A DNA stretch of 64,000 nt from Paragonimus westermani (GCA_008508345.1 QNGE01000111.1:363242-427241), one strand, 5' to 3'; shown: positions 9,840 to 21,000, counted from the first letter of the stretch. Translations and numbers: made by a program. Notes: generated by a model not told the origin, from the sequence alone.

Positions 9840-12800
9840 GGACCGGTTATTCTCTCCCCGAGTATCACCTAATCGCTTTTGTCGTGACAACCACCGCAGG
9901 CTTTACGATTAGCTGTCGTTATAGCATTCCAGGTTACATCCGTCTTTCAAACTACCTCTGTACGTAGAAGTAACGAGGTCCACTCCTTCATTACAGTCTG
10001 CTGCTTCACACTGAATCGCGCCAGCCATTCTTCCTCTTCAGTGCCTACGAATTTTGTATTGTCCAAACGCTCTTTTCTCTCTCATTACTTGCTGCAACTT
10101 ATCTCGTTTCTTCGGGCTAAATGCTCCATGTATTCACGCTGTTACTTATTTCTCGTCAGGTTTATCTGCTTCAAGGCTTTGCTGCAATTACATTGTTGTT
10201 CGCCAGTGTTCCACAAAGTTTCACTGTAAATGAATTTGGGAGGTATTTTGCACTATTTTGCCAATTCAAGATCGTTAGTTTGTGTTCCTAAGATAGGCAA
10301 GCAAGATGCTTTCTACGTCCATATGGTTTTTCCGGTTATTTCATTCTGACTACACTTACCCTGTCCAGTGTCCTCGTGGACCGGAGTGTAAGGCTTTCTT
10401 GGTGGTAAGTAAGTTGTTATTGAGACTACTGTAACTTCAAGGGGGTCTCGATTGACATTCGTGTCATGTTCCTTGTTTTTTCCGTAAAAATGAGTGTTCT
10501 GCGCGTGTTTACTTATACGTGTACTACAATGTGTGTCTGTTACAGTCATTCCTTAATCGGTGCATGTTTTGTCACACTTCATTATCGAACTGTCTCCGCA
10601 CTGAACTCATGGACAGTGAAATCTGGATTTGGACATCCCGCATTTTGTTTCAACTGTTTCCTCATGAATTTCTTTTTATGTATTGATTTGAGCAATCCGC
10701 CGGCGGGGAAATGAGAATGTTTCAAAGTCACATATTTAGCGAAGCCTTTTGTTCCGGATTGTTGATGCCACCAGGAATCCGGAGATCACGAAATTTCGCG
10801 AAAATTCTGTCAACCATAATATTGCTTCTGCATAAGCCTCGTGAGCGGGTCATGACTGAATCCTTGTCGTAGTTGGACAGTTCTTAAGATGTGAATTTCT
10901 GTGTACTACTTACTTCGCAGTACATTTTTCTGGGGAGGAAAACGAGCGACTACCGTACAGGTTTTCACGATTGTCGACGGCCTCATCGGATAGTGTTTGA
11001 TACGACAGAGGCTCCATCTTTCCAAGAAGTACGTGGTCTAACCACCGCTTACTTCATGTTCATTACCTGGACGCGAGTTGATCGACGAGGCATCACGTAA
11101 TGTACACAGTCAACCCACTTGATGCACACTCGGTGACGGTTGACGGTGACCAAAAACCAGAGGCTGACATGCATATTCCGCACTATTGCACTAAATCTTT
11201 GATCCATATGGCGGGAACGAATACACAAAGGCACTGGATATCCCCTTTTCAACTGGTTTTCAGATTTTCCCAATGCCACAAGGATTGGGGGTTGTTCCAC
11301 GCGTGACATGCTTTCGTTCTTTGCGTAGACGCCCACGAGCAATGTCGCTACCCGATGAAATTGTACCATCTAGGTAGACTAGACAGTCAACTGTTTTGAA
11401 TTAACCGTCTGTGACAGCAAATACGGAGCCGGAGCCAAGGTAATCGTGTAATAGTATTGCATTGTGAAGTTACAAAGCGTTTTCTATACGGATTAGCCTG
11501 GTTGTTCGCCGGATTCACCATGGTCTACATGCTGTCTGCGGAAGAGTTAGAGCAGTGTTGCCCACAAATTTATTGCTAGTCACCTCGCCGCATGCAGCGA
11601 CTCCGCTCAGGAGTCGTAAACTTCGAGCACTCCTGCCAATATGTCCATCGAGCCGGCAGATGAGAAGAGGGGTCTCAGAAAGCCTGTCCATCAATACAGA
11701 CGACGGAGGACGCACGACCTATTTGTTTAAGAATGTACACTGCAAAAACGCCTTGTTCTGTAGATGTACGCTCCAGCTTGAGCGCAAAGTATGGCTTCGT
11801 TGTCGGCAGATATCCCAAGAGGGAACTCGCCTATCACTGCATCTTTCGAAATTCGATTCCAGGTGAATATAGACACTTGAACTGTAACTGTTTATGGGAC
11901 GTCGCGCATTCTTAGTACCAGATCCGAAAGAGTGCTTTTTGTACCAGCATAGTAACCTATTTGTTGTAGCATGCGGGCGTTGCAGGCGCTATTGTTTGTT
12001 TCTTGGCTTGTAGACATGAACAATGGAAACAGGGTAGCAGGAAGAATGTGAAAACTAGGTGAGGTGATCGGTCGGAGCTACAGTGACTTCGTCCGTTCTA
12101 TTTGTTTTCGTCCCGGAAGCTTGCTGGCCTACAGGTCCAGGGCCTATAGGCAACAGCCTCATTCGCCGGGCAACGAAACACAAGTGGTTTTGTAGACCTT
12201 CCGGAGCCAACGATTCGACTGTGATTCACTTAGCCCTCAAAATGTAACCTATCCGATGGCCACAGTATGCAGTCCAGCAGTGTCCGATTTGGGTTACAGC
12301 TGAGCACACATTCTTATATCTGAATAAGGCTTCTCGGGAATATTTCATTACGTTGAATAATGCACGGCTAACATTGTTCATTGTCTGAAGGTAGGTCTAC
12401 TCCCCTGAATGACAACGGTGCCGCAACTATGAAATTAAGCTTGCTTGTTGGGTACTACGTAAATATCTATTTGAAATTTACGATTCCAAAGAACTGATTC
12501 AGCTTCAGGTAGTGCTATGAATATAGCCTCATCTGGTTTACTGGTTAGTCATTATCACACGTTGAATATCACGAGATATCAATGATCTGTTTCGCTTATA
12601 GCTTCACGGTAATGAGGTAAACTGTATGGTTCGTTTGTGGTTTGTCATTATTAAGAGCTGTTTATTTGTTGTAAGCAAATCTGGTTAACCGTTGGTTCAT
12701 TGACGGTTTTCAACCCCTGTCCAGAAGAAAATTTCCCAGTCCCCGTTTGGTGTAACAAAACCGAATTGTGTGACACATTCACGCTTGCTTATAACTAAGT

Positions 12801-13127
12801 CCTTAAATTCAACGAACTATTTATATCTGGTCTAATCCAGAACATCATTTATGCCATATGTTCTCAATCTCATTACACACCGCAAGGCGTATCCACGTTT
12901 GACGTGCTCTAATCTTGTCTTATGGTTCTTCCGTATCTTCGGGTCTTACATATCACAGCTTAGCAAATAATGCATCTTTATATGCCGTCATTCTTTCCTT
13001 TGACTGTTGCGATAAGTGGCAGTTAGTTTGTGGCTGTCAGACACGCGTGGATTAGCCTCATCTTAATATCGCTCGTAACTAGGTCATTTAACGTATAATG
13101 ATATAATAACATACTGATTGCGTACGA
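9840..13127. other. long intergenic stretch without supported genes
   Basis: Only short shadow-like frames (60-106 codons) occur, none with motifs I recognise. No tandem repeats stand out. Small GC-richer patches near 11,550-11,900 may be old element debris. Confidence 0.3.
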
Positions 13128-13161
13128 TTATAACAGCGTTTGGAACGCGGGTGAAATCACT

Positions 13162-13563
13162 TTGTTCTGCTGCGGTTTATCGGAGGTGAGAGTCATCACA
13201 AAAAGCGTTTTGTTCTGCGGATATAAGCGATTTGGAGAAGTGCTGACTGTCGGTTTGCAGTATTTTCGGTGTCTGTGTGAGGAGGACAATGGGAAGACGG
13301 ACCTACCGGGCCCGGTTTTCAATGATGTTCGAGTTTTGCTGGCTTGTGTGGATGAGGTGGAGGTCGTGGGCAGCGACTTGATGTCGCATGCCACGAACGC
13401 TATGGTCGAGGTGACTATTATTGGCTCCCGGACTGCACGCGTTTCGTCCGGGAACGCAGTTTATCTGATGGATCATGCCGTCGGTTCACCTGTCGCTTCG
13501 GCCATGAAACAGTCTGTTCGTGCGACCTCTTCCTCCATGAATATCACGAACAGTCCGTCATGA
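13162..13563 (+). CDS. unassigned ORF in a GC-richer patch
   Basis: An open frame of 133 codons that ends in TGA at 13561-13563, in a patch (about 13,130-13,960) noticeably richer in G+C than its surroundings. The middle part reads as ordinary globular protein (FNDVRVLLACVDEVEVVGSD, then VEVTIIGSRTARVSSGNAVYL). I do not recognise it. The minus strand is also partly open, rich in Ser/Thr/Pro, so coding is not certain. It may be an exon, or part of a retroelement. The first codon used is an ATG but lacks other support. Confidence 0.25.
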   Translation: MFCCGLSEVRVITKSVLFCGYKRFGEVLTVGLQYFRCLCEEDNGKTDLPGPVFNDVRVLLACVDEVEVVGSDLMSHATNAMVEVTIIGSRTARVSSGNAVYLMDHAVGSPVASAMKQSVRATSSSMNITNSPS

Positions 13564-13944
13564 GTGTAAGCTGCGTCCCAAATGGCCGACGATGCGGACT
13601 AGATAAGACGCCAGTTTCGTCGAGCTATTCGCGCTTTCCGACACCTTGGCGGATCGAGTGCATTGCCTGGCGGGTCGTTGTTGCAACTGAGTGCGTCGGT
13701 TCTTGATGGCTGATGGTGTGGGCATGCTTTGGAGGACACTCGAACACGCAGAAGTGGATAAATATTCGGGGTGATCTGACCACGTTGCTCGTTCTTGACC
13801 GGCCACGACGCGTGGACAGTAGGACGAGTAAGTGCTTGTGTCATTGCGTCGTTTTCCATCACTTTGTTGTGGTTGCCTGGACTGTGTGTATGTGTTGCGC
13901 GTTGTTGGCGATGCTGTTTGTTATGGCGATAACTTTGACTGTAG

Positions 13945-13960
13945 CGTGTGTGTGTGTGTG
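13945..13960. repeat. (GT)n microsatellite
   Basis: A short uninterrupted GT run of about eight units at the end of the GC-richer patch. Confidence 0.8.
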
Positions 13961-14339
13961 TTATGTTTGACCTTGTACGTGCGGGTATGATCAGGGTCTT
14001 TCATATTGTAACATTGACTTTAGATATTGGGAAGACTTGGCGTTGAACTGGACGACCTGGAGGAATACCATTCGGCGTCCACAATTTCAACGAGCAGTTA
14101 TTACGCGGCGGAGAGCAAAATTGCGCGGTACGCAGGAGGACCATCGCTGCCATAAGTCGTGGTGACGTTAGTATATGGCGTTGAAATGTGTGAACTCGCA
14201 AATGCGCTGGCCGTTTGGGATTAGTTGGTCACCAACGTACTCATAGTGCGCAGTCGGCCATGGGATAACGATTACGTTAGGATCAGGTAGGTTATTTCCA
14301 TCATATCCATCAAGCGAGCGAGCTTGCAATCCTGAGTAA

Positions 14340-14740
14340 TTGGATGCAGCCTACCTGATTGGGAGCAAAGTGTGAGAGTCACAAGTGCTTCGGGAGCGAA
14401 ACGGGTTGAGAACGTAGCCCTCCACTATCTGCTGGGTTACGGCGAGACCTGTCTCAAATAGATCAGGAAAACACCCTAGTTGACCGGTTTTTTGCATAGC
14501 TTTATCGCAGTTAGTGGGTGTGATTTGTTTACTCTTGTAGTAACGCTGGGGTGAGACGATCGATCTGCACACTGTTCCGTGATGCTAAAACATCGATAGG
14601 CCGTGGATAATTCCGTTTCAGACCAAAGTATATCCAGTGATATGTCATTGACGGCCGTCACTTTTGTTGCGAGCGAAAATGAATTTTTCTGGAGTAGCTC
14701 ACAGAACTGAACCATTTGACTCTTCTGGAGGTAAAACATT
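14340..14740 (-). mobile_element. CR1/jockey-type LINE linker/RT-start fragment
   Basis: On the minus strand 14739-14476 reads as the segment between EN and RT, with RVNKSHPLTAIKLCKKPVN matching the LNVNKS.GPD..H.KLLK box. The next frame continues with DLFETGLAVTQQIVEGYVLNPF and a SNYSGLQARSLDG stretch, where the SNYRPISLTS box is expected. The match is by motif style only and the frame is broken, so this is a tentative call. Confidence 0.4.
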
Positions 14741-15305
14741 TTCCTATCGTTCTGGTACTCCGAAGTGTTAGCTTTATTAAAAAGCTTTATTAAAAGGCAT
14801 TTACCAACGATTCAAAATATGGTGGCCTTCACTGGTATCACATTCTTGAATGTAACATTTCTGATTGCCCTAAGGTTGCGACCTTTTAGGAGATTAATGA
14901 GAAGTGCATTTCAAATCGTTTTTTCGATCGGGAACCTTTATAATCAATCTCATGGCAAATGTGTTAGATTGTATTCATGCTGCCGAATGCTCAAAATTAA
15001 GAACAGATTGTGTGCATGTACCGTAAATCCAAGTGATGAAATCAAGTGCACTGCACATAAACTTTCTTCTCTCAGCCCATAATCTGTTTGATTTTTCACG
15101 ATTTTAGGACTTACATTTCACATTTTACTTGCTGAAATTTGTTCATTTTCTCCGTTGGAAGTGAGATCTATTTCCGTGAAGTTCCGCTTTGTTTTGACAT
15201 GTAGCATAGTGGAAACGTTTGGACGATGTGAACCATTTTTACACTGCCTTGGGAACGCACCTATCGCAGTATATGTATACTTTGTGTTAACGGATTCTAA
15301 CAGAA
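14741..15305. other. unassigned flank left of the PLE
   Basis: An AT-rich stretch with frames of about 70-105 codons lacking recognised motifs (for example 14765-15082 plus). Nothing else is seen. Confidence 0.3.
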
Positions 15306-15442
15306 ATGAAAAACAATGTGTAGCGAACAAGCTCGTTTTCAGTGCTTCATCCTCAGGCTAAGTACATCACATTTATATCACACATTTCACGGGAGAATCG
15401 TTAGGGGAGTATACGGGGGGACATGTGGTTAATGAGGTCAAT
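15306..15442 (-). repeat. left inverted arm of the PLE
   Basis: Reverse complement of 17554-17690 with 3 differences in 137 bp and no gaps. Two differences fall in the hammerhead-like core region. The boundary coincides with loss of similarity on both sides. Confidence 0.9.
15321..15360 (-). ncRNA. hammerhead-ribozyme-like core in the left PLE arm
   Basis: Reverse-strand counterpart of 17636-17675. The core reads CTGAGGA (the variable seventh core base is G instead of T) and the helix II region has a second change. Helix I (TAGC/GCTA) and helix III positions are unchanged. Confidence 0.35.
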
Positions 15443-17532
15443 TACTCAAACAGATCAATCCAACGAAGCCCTCTTCGCAGTTTCCAATTAATCCAGAACG
15501 GTACGTCCACAATTTTTCTTCTTTGAATCTGGACAAGGTATTACTCGAAGTGCTATCGTTAGGCCCTAAGTTTTGTTGTCCACAGCGTAAAACTAGGCAA
15601 TTGGATTTAGAGGTGCAGTTTGAGAATTTGTACGCACAGTTGTCGGTTCTCGATCCTACATCGACTCTAGATGCTGAGCAACTCAAATCTACACTAGTGA
15701 ATTCGTGTTATCAGTACTTACGCTCGAGTCCAGCCTCTAAACAATTTCCCACGAAAGAACATCTCGTAGCGGTTGAAAACTTGAAGAGAAATGAGAACAT
15801 TTTAATTTCTAAGCCTGATAAAGGTGCGGGTATCGTGTTGCTTAATAGAGCAGATTATATCAACAAAATACGCACCATATTAGATGATCAGACCAAGTTT
15901 CGAAAAATGGAGAATGAAAAGGATAAAACCCCACAAATCGAGAAAGCTATATCAAAATCCTTACGATGTTTAAAACAGAGGGGAATTATAGATTCAACTA
16001 CATTTGAAAGAATTCGCCCCATCGGAATCACGATTCCGAGACTGTACGGGTTACCCAAAATTCACAAAATCGGGGTACCACTCAGACCAATTTTGGACAT
16101 GTGGAACTCTCCATATCACCCTCTAGCTAAGTGGTTGTCACAAATATTAGATCCCGTCAGGCGGAAACTCTCAACACACAGCTTACGCGACTCATATGAT
16201 CTCGTGAATGCGATTAAGGATGCCAATCTAACTGGGCAATCAATGTTTTCTCTCGACGTCACATCCTTGTTTACCAACGTCCCATTAAAGGAAACCATAG
16301 ATTATCTGTGTGATTATATTGAGAACAGTGACATGGATATTCAGATACCGTCGGTCGAAATCAAACAATTACTTTATCTGTGCACTTACAACGTACAGTT
16401 TAAGTTCAATGAAGGAATTTATCGACAAAAGGACGGTGTCGCAATGGGATCGCCGCTGGGACCACTGTTTGCGGACATTTTCATGGCGAAATTAGAAAAT
16501 GAACAGTTGAGTCCAGCAATTCGCCAATGCAATTTTTATAAGAGGTATGTTGACGACATCCTTTGCGTACTCGATAATAACGTTGACCCAACTGACATAT
16601 TGGCAACATTCAACTCCGCGCACCAAAATTTACAATTTTCGTTGGAGACCGAAATGAATAGCCAATTAGGCTTTCTGGATGTACGTTTACGTCACCGTGC
16701 TGATGGCTCAATTCAGCGGGCGATACATAGAAAGGATACTTGGACTGATCAGTATATTCATTTCAATAGTTTCGTACCACTTGCCTCGAAAAGAAATCTG
16801 ATCAACTGTTTGACGGGAAGAGCCCTAAGGATTTGCACGGAGGACACAATTGCGCAAGAATTAGCATTCATACGCGCAATATTCATACAGAATGGATACC
16901 CGGAAAGGTTCATAGATAGGGCCATGCAACAGCGGGGGGTAAAAGACCGGCTGCACTCTGTAGAAAAGAAAGCTGTGCATATCGGATTACCATTCAAAGG
17001 CGATACTTTAGCCGAAACTATTACACGTAGGCTCACAAGCGCAGTCAACCGAACATTCTACGCCGCTAAATTACGAGTCCACTTCACGTCCAATCCGGTT
17101 TTGTGCCCACGCCTAAAAGATAAAGTGCCTATTTCTGCAGCCTCGTTTTGTGTATATTCATTTACTTGTTCCTGTGGGACCAGTTATGTTGGCCGCACGA
17201 CTAGACGCTTATCGGAACGGATCCGGGAACATCATCCAGCTTGGCTCAACAGTGGTATAACAAAGTCTGTCTGCAGCGCCATACTATCACACCTGGTGGA
17301 TTCAAATCACGCTGTCAACGTAAAGGACGCATTTCGTCCAATCTACCGAGTTAAGGCCATCCGGTCGAGAGCGGTGAGGAGTAGGATTCTGTCTACAGCA
17401 GAGGCTATTGGGATCCGAATGTATAACCCACCCCTGTGCGCCCAAAAACGTTTTGTTCAGGCTCTGGATTTGCCCTGGCCAACCCCCCACCCGGTTAGCC
17501 TGTCAAGACCCATTGTTCAAGTGGGTACATGA
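15436..17532 (+). CDS. Penelope-type reverse transcriptase with C-terminal GIY-YIG endonuclease
   Basis: A 698-codon open frame from just after a TGA at 15433-15435. No ATG occurs before the conserved text: the first recognisable motif, YVHNFSSLNLDKVLLEVLSLGPKF (from about 15502), matches the N-terminal signature of PLE proteins. Counting from 15523, the RT core follows: a PLIHKIG-like finger motif (KIHKIGVPLRPI) near 180, FSLDVTSLFTNVP near 241 (first Asp), DGVAMGSPLGPLFADIF near 304, YVDD at about 342 (the two catalytic Asp), and GFLDVRL near 386. The C-terminal endonuclease starts near 543 with YSFTCSCGTSYVGRTTRRLSERIREH, including the GIY-YIG-like TSYVGRT, Arg and His residues, and ends with NPPLCAQKRF. 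All catalytic blocks are present. The missing start codon suggests a 5' truncation, an upstream exon, or a non-ATG start such as the TTG at 15523. Confidence 0.9.
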   Translation, partial: GQLLKQINPTKPSSQFPINPERYVHNFSSLNLDKVLLEVLSLGPKFCCPQRKTRQLDLEVQFENLYAQLSVLDPTSTLDAEQLKSTLVNSCYQYLRSSPASKQFPTKEHLVAVENLKRNENILISKPDKGAGIVLLNRADYINKIRTILDDQTKFRKMENEKDKTPQIEKAISKSLRCLKQRGIIDSTTFERIRPIGITIPRLYGLPKIHKIGVPLRPILDMWNSPYHPLAKWLSQILDPVRRKLSTHSLRDSYDLVNAIKDANLTGQSMFSLDVTSLFTNVPLKETIDYLCDYIENSDMDIQIPSVEIKQLLYLCTYNVQFKFNEGIYRQKDGVAMGSPLGPLFADIFMAKLENEQLSPAIRQCNFYKRYVDDILCVLDNNVDPTDILATFNSAHQNLQFSLETEMNSQLGFLDVRLRHRADGSIQRAIHRKDTWTDQYIHFNSFVPLASKRNLINCLTGRALRICTEDTIAQELAFIRAIFIQNGYPERFIDRAMQQRGVKDRLHSVEKKAVHIGLPFKGDTLAETITRRLTSAVNRTFYAAKLRVHFTSNPVLCPRLKDKVPISAASFCVYSFTCSCGTSYVGRTTRRLSERIREHHPAWLNSGITKSVCSAILSHLVDSNHAVNVKDAFRPIYRVKAIRSRAVRSRILSTAEAIGIRMYNPPLCAQKRFVQALDLPWPTPHPVSLSRPIVQVGT

Positions 17533-17553
17533 TTGCAGTGTGACATTGAACTG

Positions 17554-17690
17554 ATTGACCTCATTAACCACATGTCCCCCCGTATACTCCCCTAACGATT
17601 CTCCCGTGAAATGTGTGATATAAATGTGATGTATTTAGCCTGATGATGAATCACTGAAAACGAGCTTGTTCGCTACACATTGTTTTTCAT
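17554..17690 (+). repeat. right inverted arm of the PLE
   Basis: Begins 21 bases after the stop codon of the PLE frame and includes the run of six C followed by GTATACTCCCC. Partner of 15306-15442. Confidence 0.9.
17636..17675 (+). ncRNA. hammerhead-ribozyme-like core in the right PLE arm
   Basis: The order of elements fits a minimal hammerhead: helix I strand TAGC (17636-17639), core CTGATGA (17640-17646), GAAA (17656-17659), a short helix III (AAC 17659-17661 with GTT 17668-17670, loop of six), the cleavage-site C at 17671, and helix I partner GCTA (17672-17675). Helix II is very weak: 17647-17655 offers at most two pairs. PLEs are known to carry hammerheads with small helix III, which supports the idea. 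Activity as a single copy is doubtful. Confidence 0.4.
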
Positions 17691-19890
17691 GACTACGCTG
17701 GGAATTTTTGCGAGATCCTAACGGAAATATTAAACGTCAACAACTACCAATCGCTGAGTGTTCGTCCTTTGCACTCAGTCATGTCCCTAGTAACAGATAT
17801 TCTCAACAAATGTGTTATACAGATGGCATGCTTTGATCGTTCTATTTCATATACATTTTCCCTGCATGAAGATGAAGTGAGCTGGAGGAGGCCGACTTCG
17901 TACAATTTACTGGAAATGTATGTGGATACTGTTACGAAAGTTTGACCTGTTGAATCAACGAACCATTTGGGGTAGTTGTCAAAGTATATACGACACTCCA
18001 TTCTATTCCGATTGCTTTGTATCATCGTTTCGACTAACCACCGGGATGTGTAATGAACTCGAAATCGATAGAGGGTTCAGTTTGCATTAAAAGCCGTTTT
18101 ACTCAATAAACCTCATCACTTTAACACACTTTCTGGGTCTGGCCAACCTGTTTACACTTGTGACATCGAACTTGGCGGAACGAACACACAGTGCAAATAC
18201 CTAGGGTCACACGTTCGATGATTGTTTCGTGAACTTTCCGATTTGTTATTGGGAGAACATGATTTAGTTTGTTCGTTCTTCAATATGATTGTCTTTTTAA
18301 ATGGATACTGTGATTTATTTGAATGATGGTTGAAGTGGTTGCCACCCCATATCGACACTGTTCCTTCCATGTAGCTGTTTTAACGTTCTGATTTTAGTCA
18401 CCTAACGATTGCATGGGCTGAAACATATGGTTCAGCAACAGTAACAGATATTCTGCTGATCAAGAATAATTCCGCCAACCGGCAGTCGCAAAAGCTGTAC
18501 TCATTGACATTTATCTGAAGTTTGAAGCTGAAATCTCGATCACCTCGCTTCACTCTTCGAACCAGCATGCGGAATGTTGTCCTTTCACCCCGTTTCACTA
18601 ATAACTGATACATGTTCGAACAGTATTTTTTCTAACGCATCATTTGTTAGGGATTCCGGAGGCTCCAGATTATTCAAGTGCGCATGTGCATCTTCACCAA
18701 CAGCTTCGAGGAATTGAGTCATTTTCTTTTCGTTTGAGACACCGCAGCTCGGAATGCTGAGTGCTACGGTATGTGTTGGATCATCTCAAACACAACTGTT
18801 CGACGCGGCACTCAAAAAAATAGTAGCTAACGAAATTGTATTAAGTTAACGTTAGTGACTAGTGTTGACCAATGGGTCCTCGGCTGGAGTGAACCGTACG
18901 ATTCTACCTAATTTCCTCTCAAAAGGATCGGTCGAAGTGAGCACTATTCACACGCGGTTGCGGTTGAGCTTATGGATATGCCCATTCAGTTCTGTCTGTT
19001 GTCAGGTCGCTGATGTTCTGACGAGGCTACACATTACTGACGGGTTTTTATTAAGAGTGAATCTTGGTTCTCTTTTCTTCTTTCAATCTGGCCTAGCCGG
19101 TGGGCATTTACGAATTCGAGACTTGCGTTCTGTCCGTTTTTCAGTCCTACTCCTCACTCTCCAACATTTCAGTTGTATTTTTGCGGACCAGCAGCTTGAA
19201 GCCCTAATGATGCTGTTAAACAGACAATGCTTTGAAAGTGCTCGTTCGTAATCACTGCACTCTTGTAGCCTATTTTGTATACAGTTTCCATAATCCCCTT
19301 CCAGTGGTCATATTGAGCATGTTATTATAGATACTGGTCTATTGTCAACCGTGAACCTGCTAATTTTTCTCCTAATTGAAAGCGGATGGCATATGCTAAG
19401 TCACTGCGGGTATCGTCGAAGAAGGTATGGAAATTAAGTTTCCTACAGAGCCACATTTTACGAACATCTTCGTTGGTAAACTGAAGTATGAACCATTTAC
19501 AGTTTTGCTGATAACTACACCGTGTGTGAGTACATATCGGCAGTTGATAATGAGAGACTGAGGAACACAACACCCTCTCCACATTTGAACAGGAGCACCA
19601 GGTTTGGTCTTCGATTTTGTTGAAATATATCAGTATTCAATGTTTTTGCTATGATCGCGATTTGAACTCCAACCACGCTTTCAAGAGGCAGCCATGTTTG
19701 ATCGTTGGCCACCGGCCTCACTTTATGAGTGTCCGAATTACCACATCAAAACACTCATGTCATTCACATGTAAATTGGTTTTTTATCTAAAAACCCATTC
19801 ATGCGTTGCTTACAGGCGCTAATAACGACCTACTTGACGTCCACTACTCCGCCCAAACGCGAGAGTTCCGAAGATATTACTTCAAAACTT
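17691..19890. other. unassigned flank right of the PLE
   Basis: No supported gene. The longest frame (18862-19251 plus, 129 codons) is hydrophobic and unrecognised. An AATAAA occurs near 18,104 without a coding frame to attach it to. Confidence 0.3.
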
Positions 19891-20690
19891 TAAAGTCGCT
19901 CTTGGTCAATCCTGCTTTCGTCAGTATTATCTTTTGAGTACTCATAAGTAATACCTGCTATAAGGCAAATTTAATCGGGTGAACAGCGCTTCCATTGATT
20001 TCACAAATTTACACGAAACTAGAAAAACCCATCCGATAGCGTGCGCTCCTTGATGCGAACAGCTAGATATCTGTTTGTCTTACCTATGTAGCTCATAGTG
20101 CGGCTACAAGAATATTTGCCTAATCAACGGGATGTGACAAACTTAGGCTCGTATTCGAGGGACTGGTAAGGCTCTGGTTCGGTGTATTATACGTAGTTTC
20201 ACATCGTTGCAGGATCTGGGTACAGCAGACTTTAGACTTTTTTACGGCCTTATTGATCAGCCGTCACCTGAAAATAAGAGTTCTTTGGTACCAGGATGTC
20301 GTGTACGTAACATCACGTAATGTAGATTCTAAACTAGCCACGAATAAATCAGCTGGGATTGGATCTAGCGAACTGCCCATTGCGAACCCGTTCATTTGTC
20401 TGAAATTGAACGTCTAGGAGTTGAAGTTTACACTGTGTGCACAAGAGAAGTAATTATTTTGGTTCATATATTGGAATAAGGAGAAGGGTATTGCTTCTTA
20501 GAATAAAACTGCGAACGCTATCAACCGTTTCATACAGCGGAATACTAGTGAATAGGGATGTCACATCAAGTTGACATATTGGCATCTTCTGATCGTCTAA
20601 AACGTCTTCACAACCCGCAGTTTCAAAGCTGTCTTTCACACAGTGCTTTCTGAAACATTTCCTGATCGGTTTAGGCGAATCAACTAGCCA
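19890..20690 (-). mobile_element. old PLE remnant (RT and GIY-YIG pieces)
   Basis: On the minus strand, 20639-20454 encodes the RT block CQLDVTSLFTSIPLYETVD. Below it, 20400-20280 reads GFAMGSSLDPIPADLFVASLE, the GVAMGSPLGPLFADIF box. 20140-20040 reads SRTMSYIGKTNRYLAVRIKE, the GIY-YIG domain. Stops and gaps between blocks show a dead copy, only moderately similar to the intact PLE at 15.4 kb, so it is from another or older lineage. Confidence 0.75.
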
Positions 20691-20699
20691 ACGTGTTCA

Positions 20700-21000
20700 C
20701 CTTTGCTGCGGTGCGTTCCACATCAGTCTAATGGGCCGAAGTGGGGTATGGGGCACACGCACGCCAACTGTGTACTGGCTGCTCCAAAAACCGGTAGAAT
20801 TAAGCGTCAACGTTTAATGGAAACAGGACACAGTCAAAGTTTATGACGCATTTTTTAGTTATTTGTCGAAACCACCGGAAACGTATCCTCCGGATTGCTG
20901 GGACCTTGGGTAGCAGGCGTCAAAATCCCCCATGTGTGTTCAGAAACAATTTTTGTTTACGTTGCGGCTGCTCTGGTAGTCAGCATCCCCAGACTTCTTA
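20700..21000 (+). mobile_element. PLE C-terminal remnant in the opposite orientation
   Basis: The plus strand reads a HTVKVYDAFF block (near 20840) and, about 100 bp further, PMCVQKQFLFTLRLLW followed by TAG at 20979-20981. This is the end of a PLE protein (compare NPPLCAQKRF of the intact copy). It abuts the start of the minus-strand PLE remnant, so the two fragments lie head to head. Confidence 0.55.

Larger units (their letters stand above)
15306..17690 (+). mobile_element. nearly intact Penelope-like element (PLE) with inverted arms
   Basis: The unit is a long RT plus GIY-YIG open frame (15436-17532) bracketed by inverted arms at 15306-15442 and 17554-17690. The arms are 137 bp each and differ at three positions. 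Such inverted or partial terminal repeats (pLTRs) are characteristic of Penelope elements. The near-identity of the arms and the uninterrupted frame indicate a recent insertion. The left arm overlaps the first codons of the open frame, so the 5' end may be truncated and replaced by the inverted arm. Each arm carries a hammerhead-like core. Confidence 0.85.

Noticed and set aside
15293..15307. 15-bp imperfect direct repeat flanking the intact PLE (second copy 17714-17728)
   Set aside because: Two mismatches, and the right copy lies 24 bp beyond the arm, so it is not a convincing target duplication.
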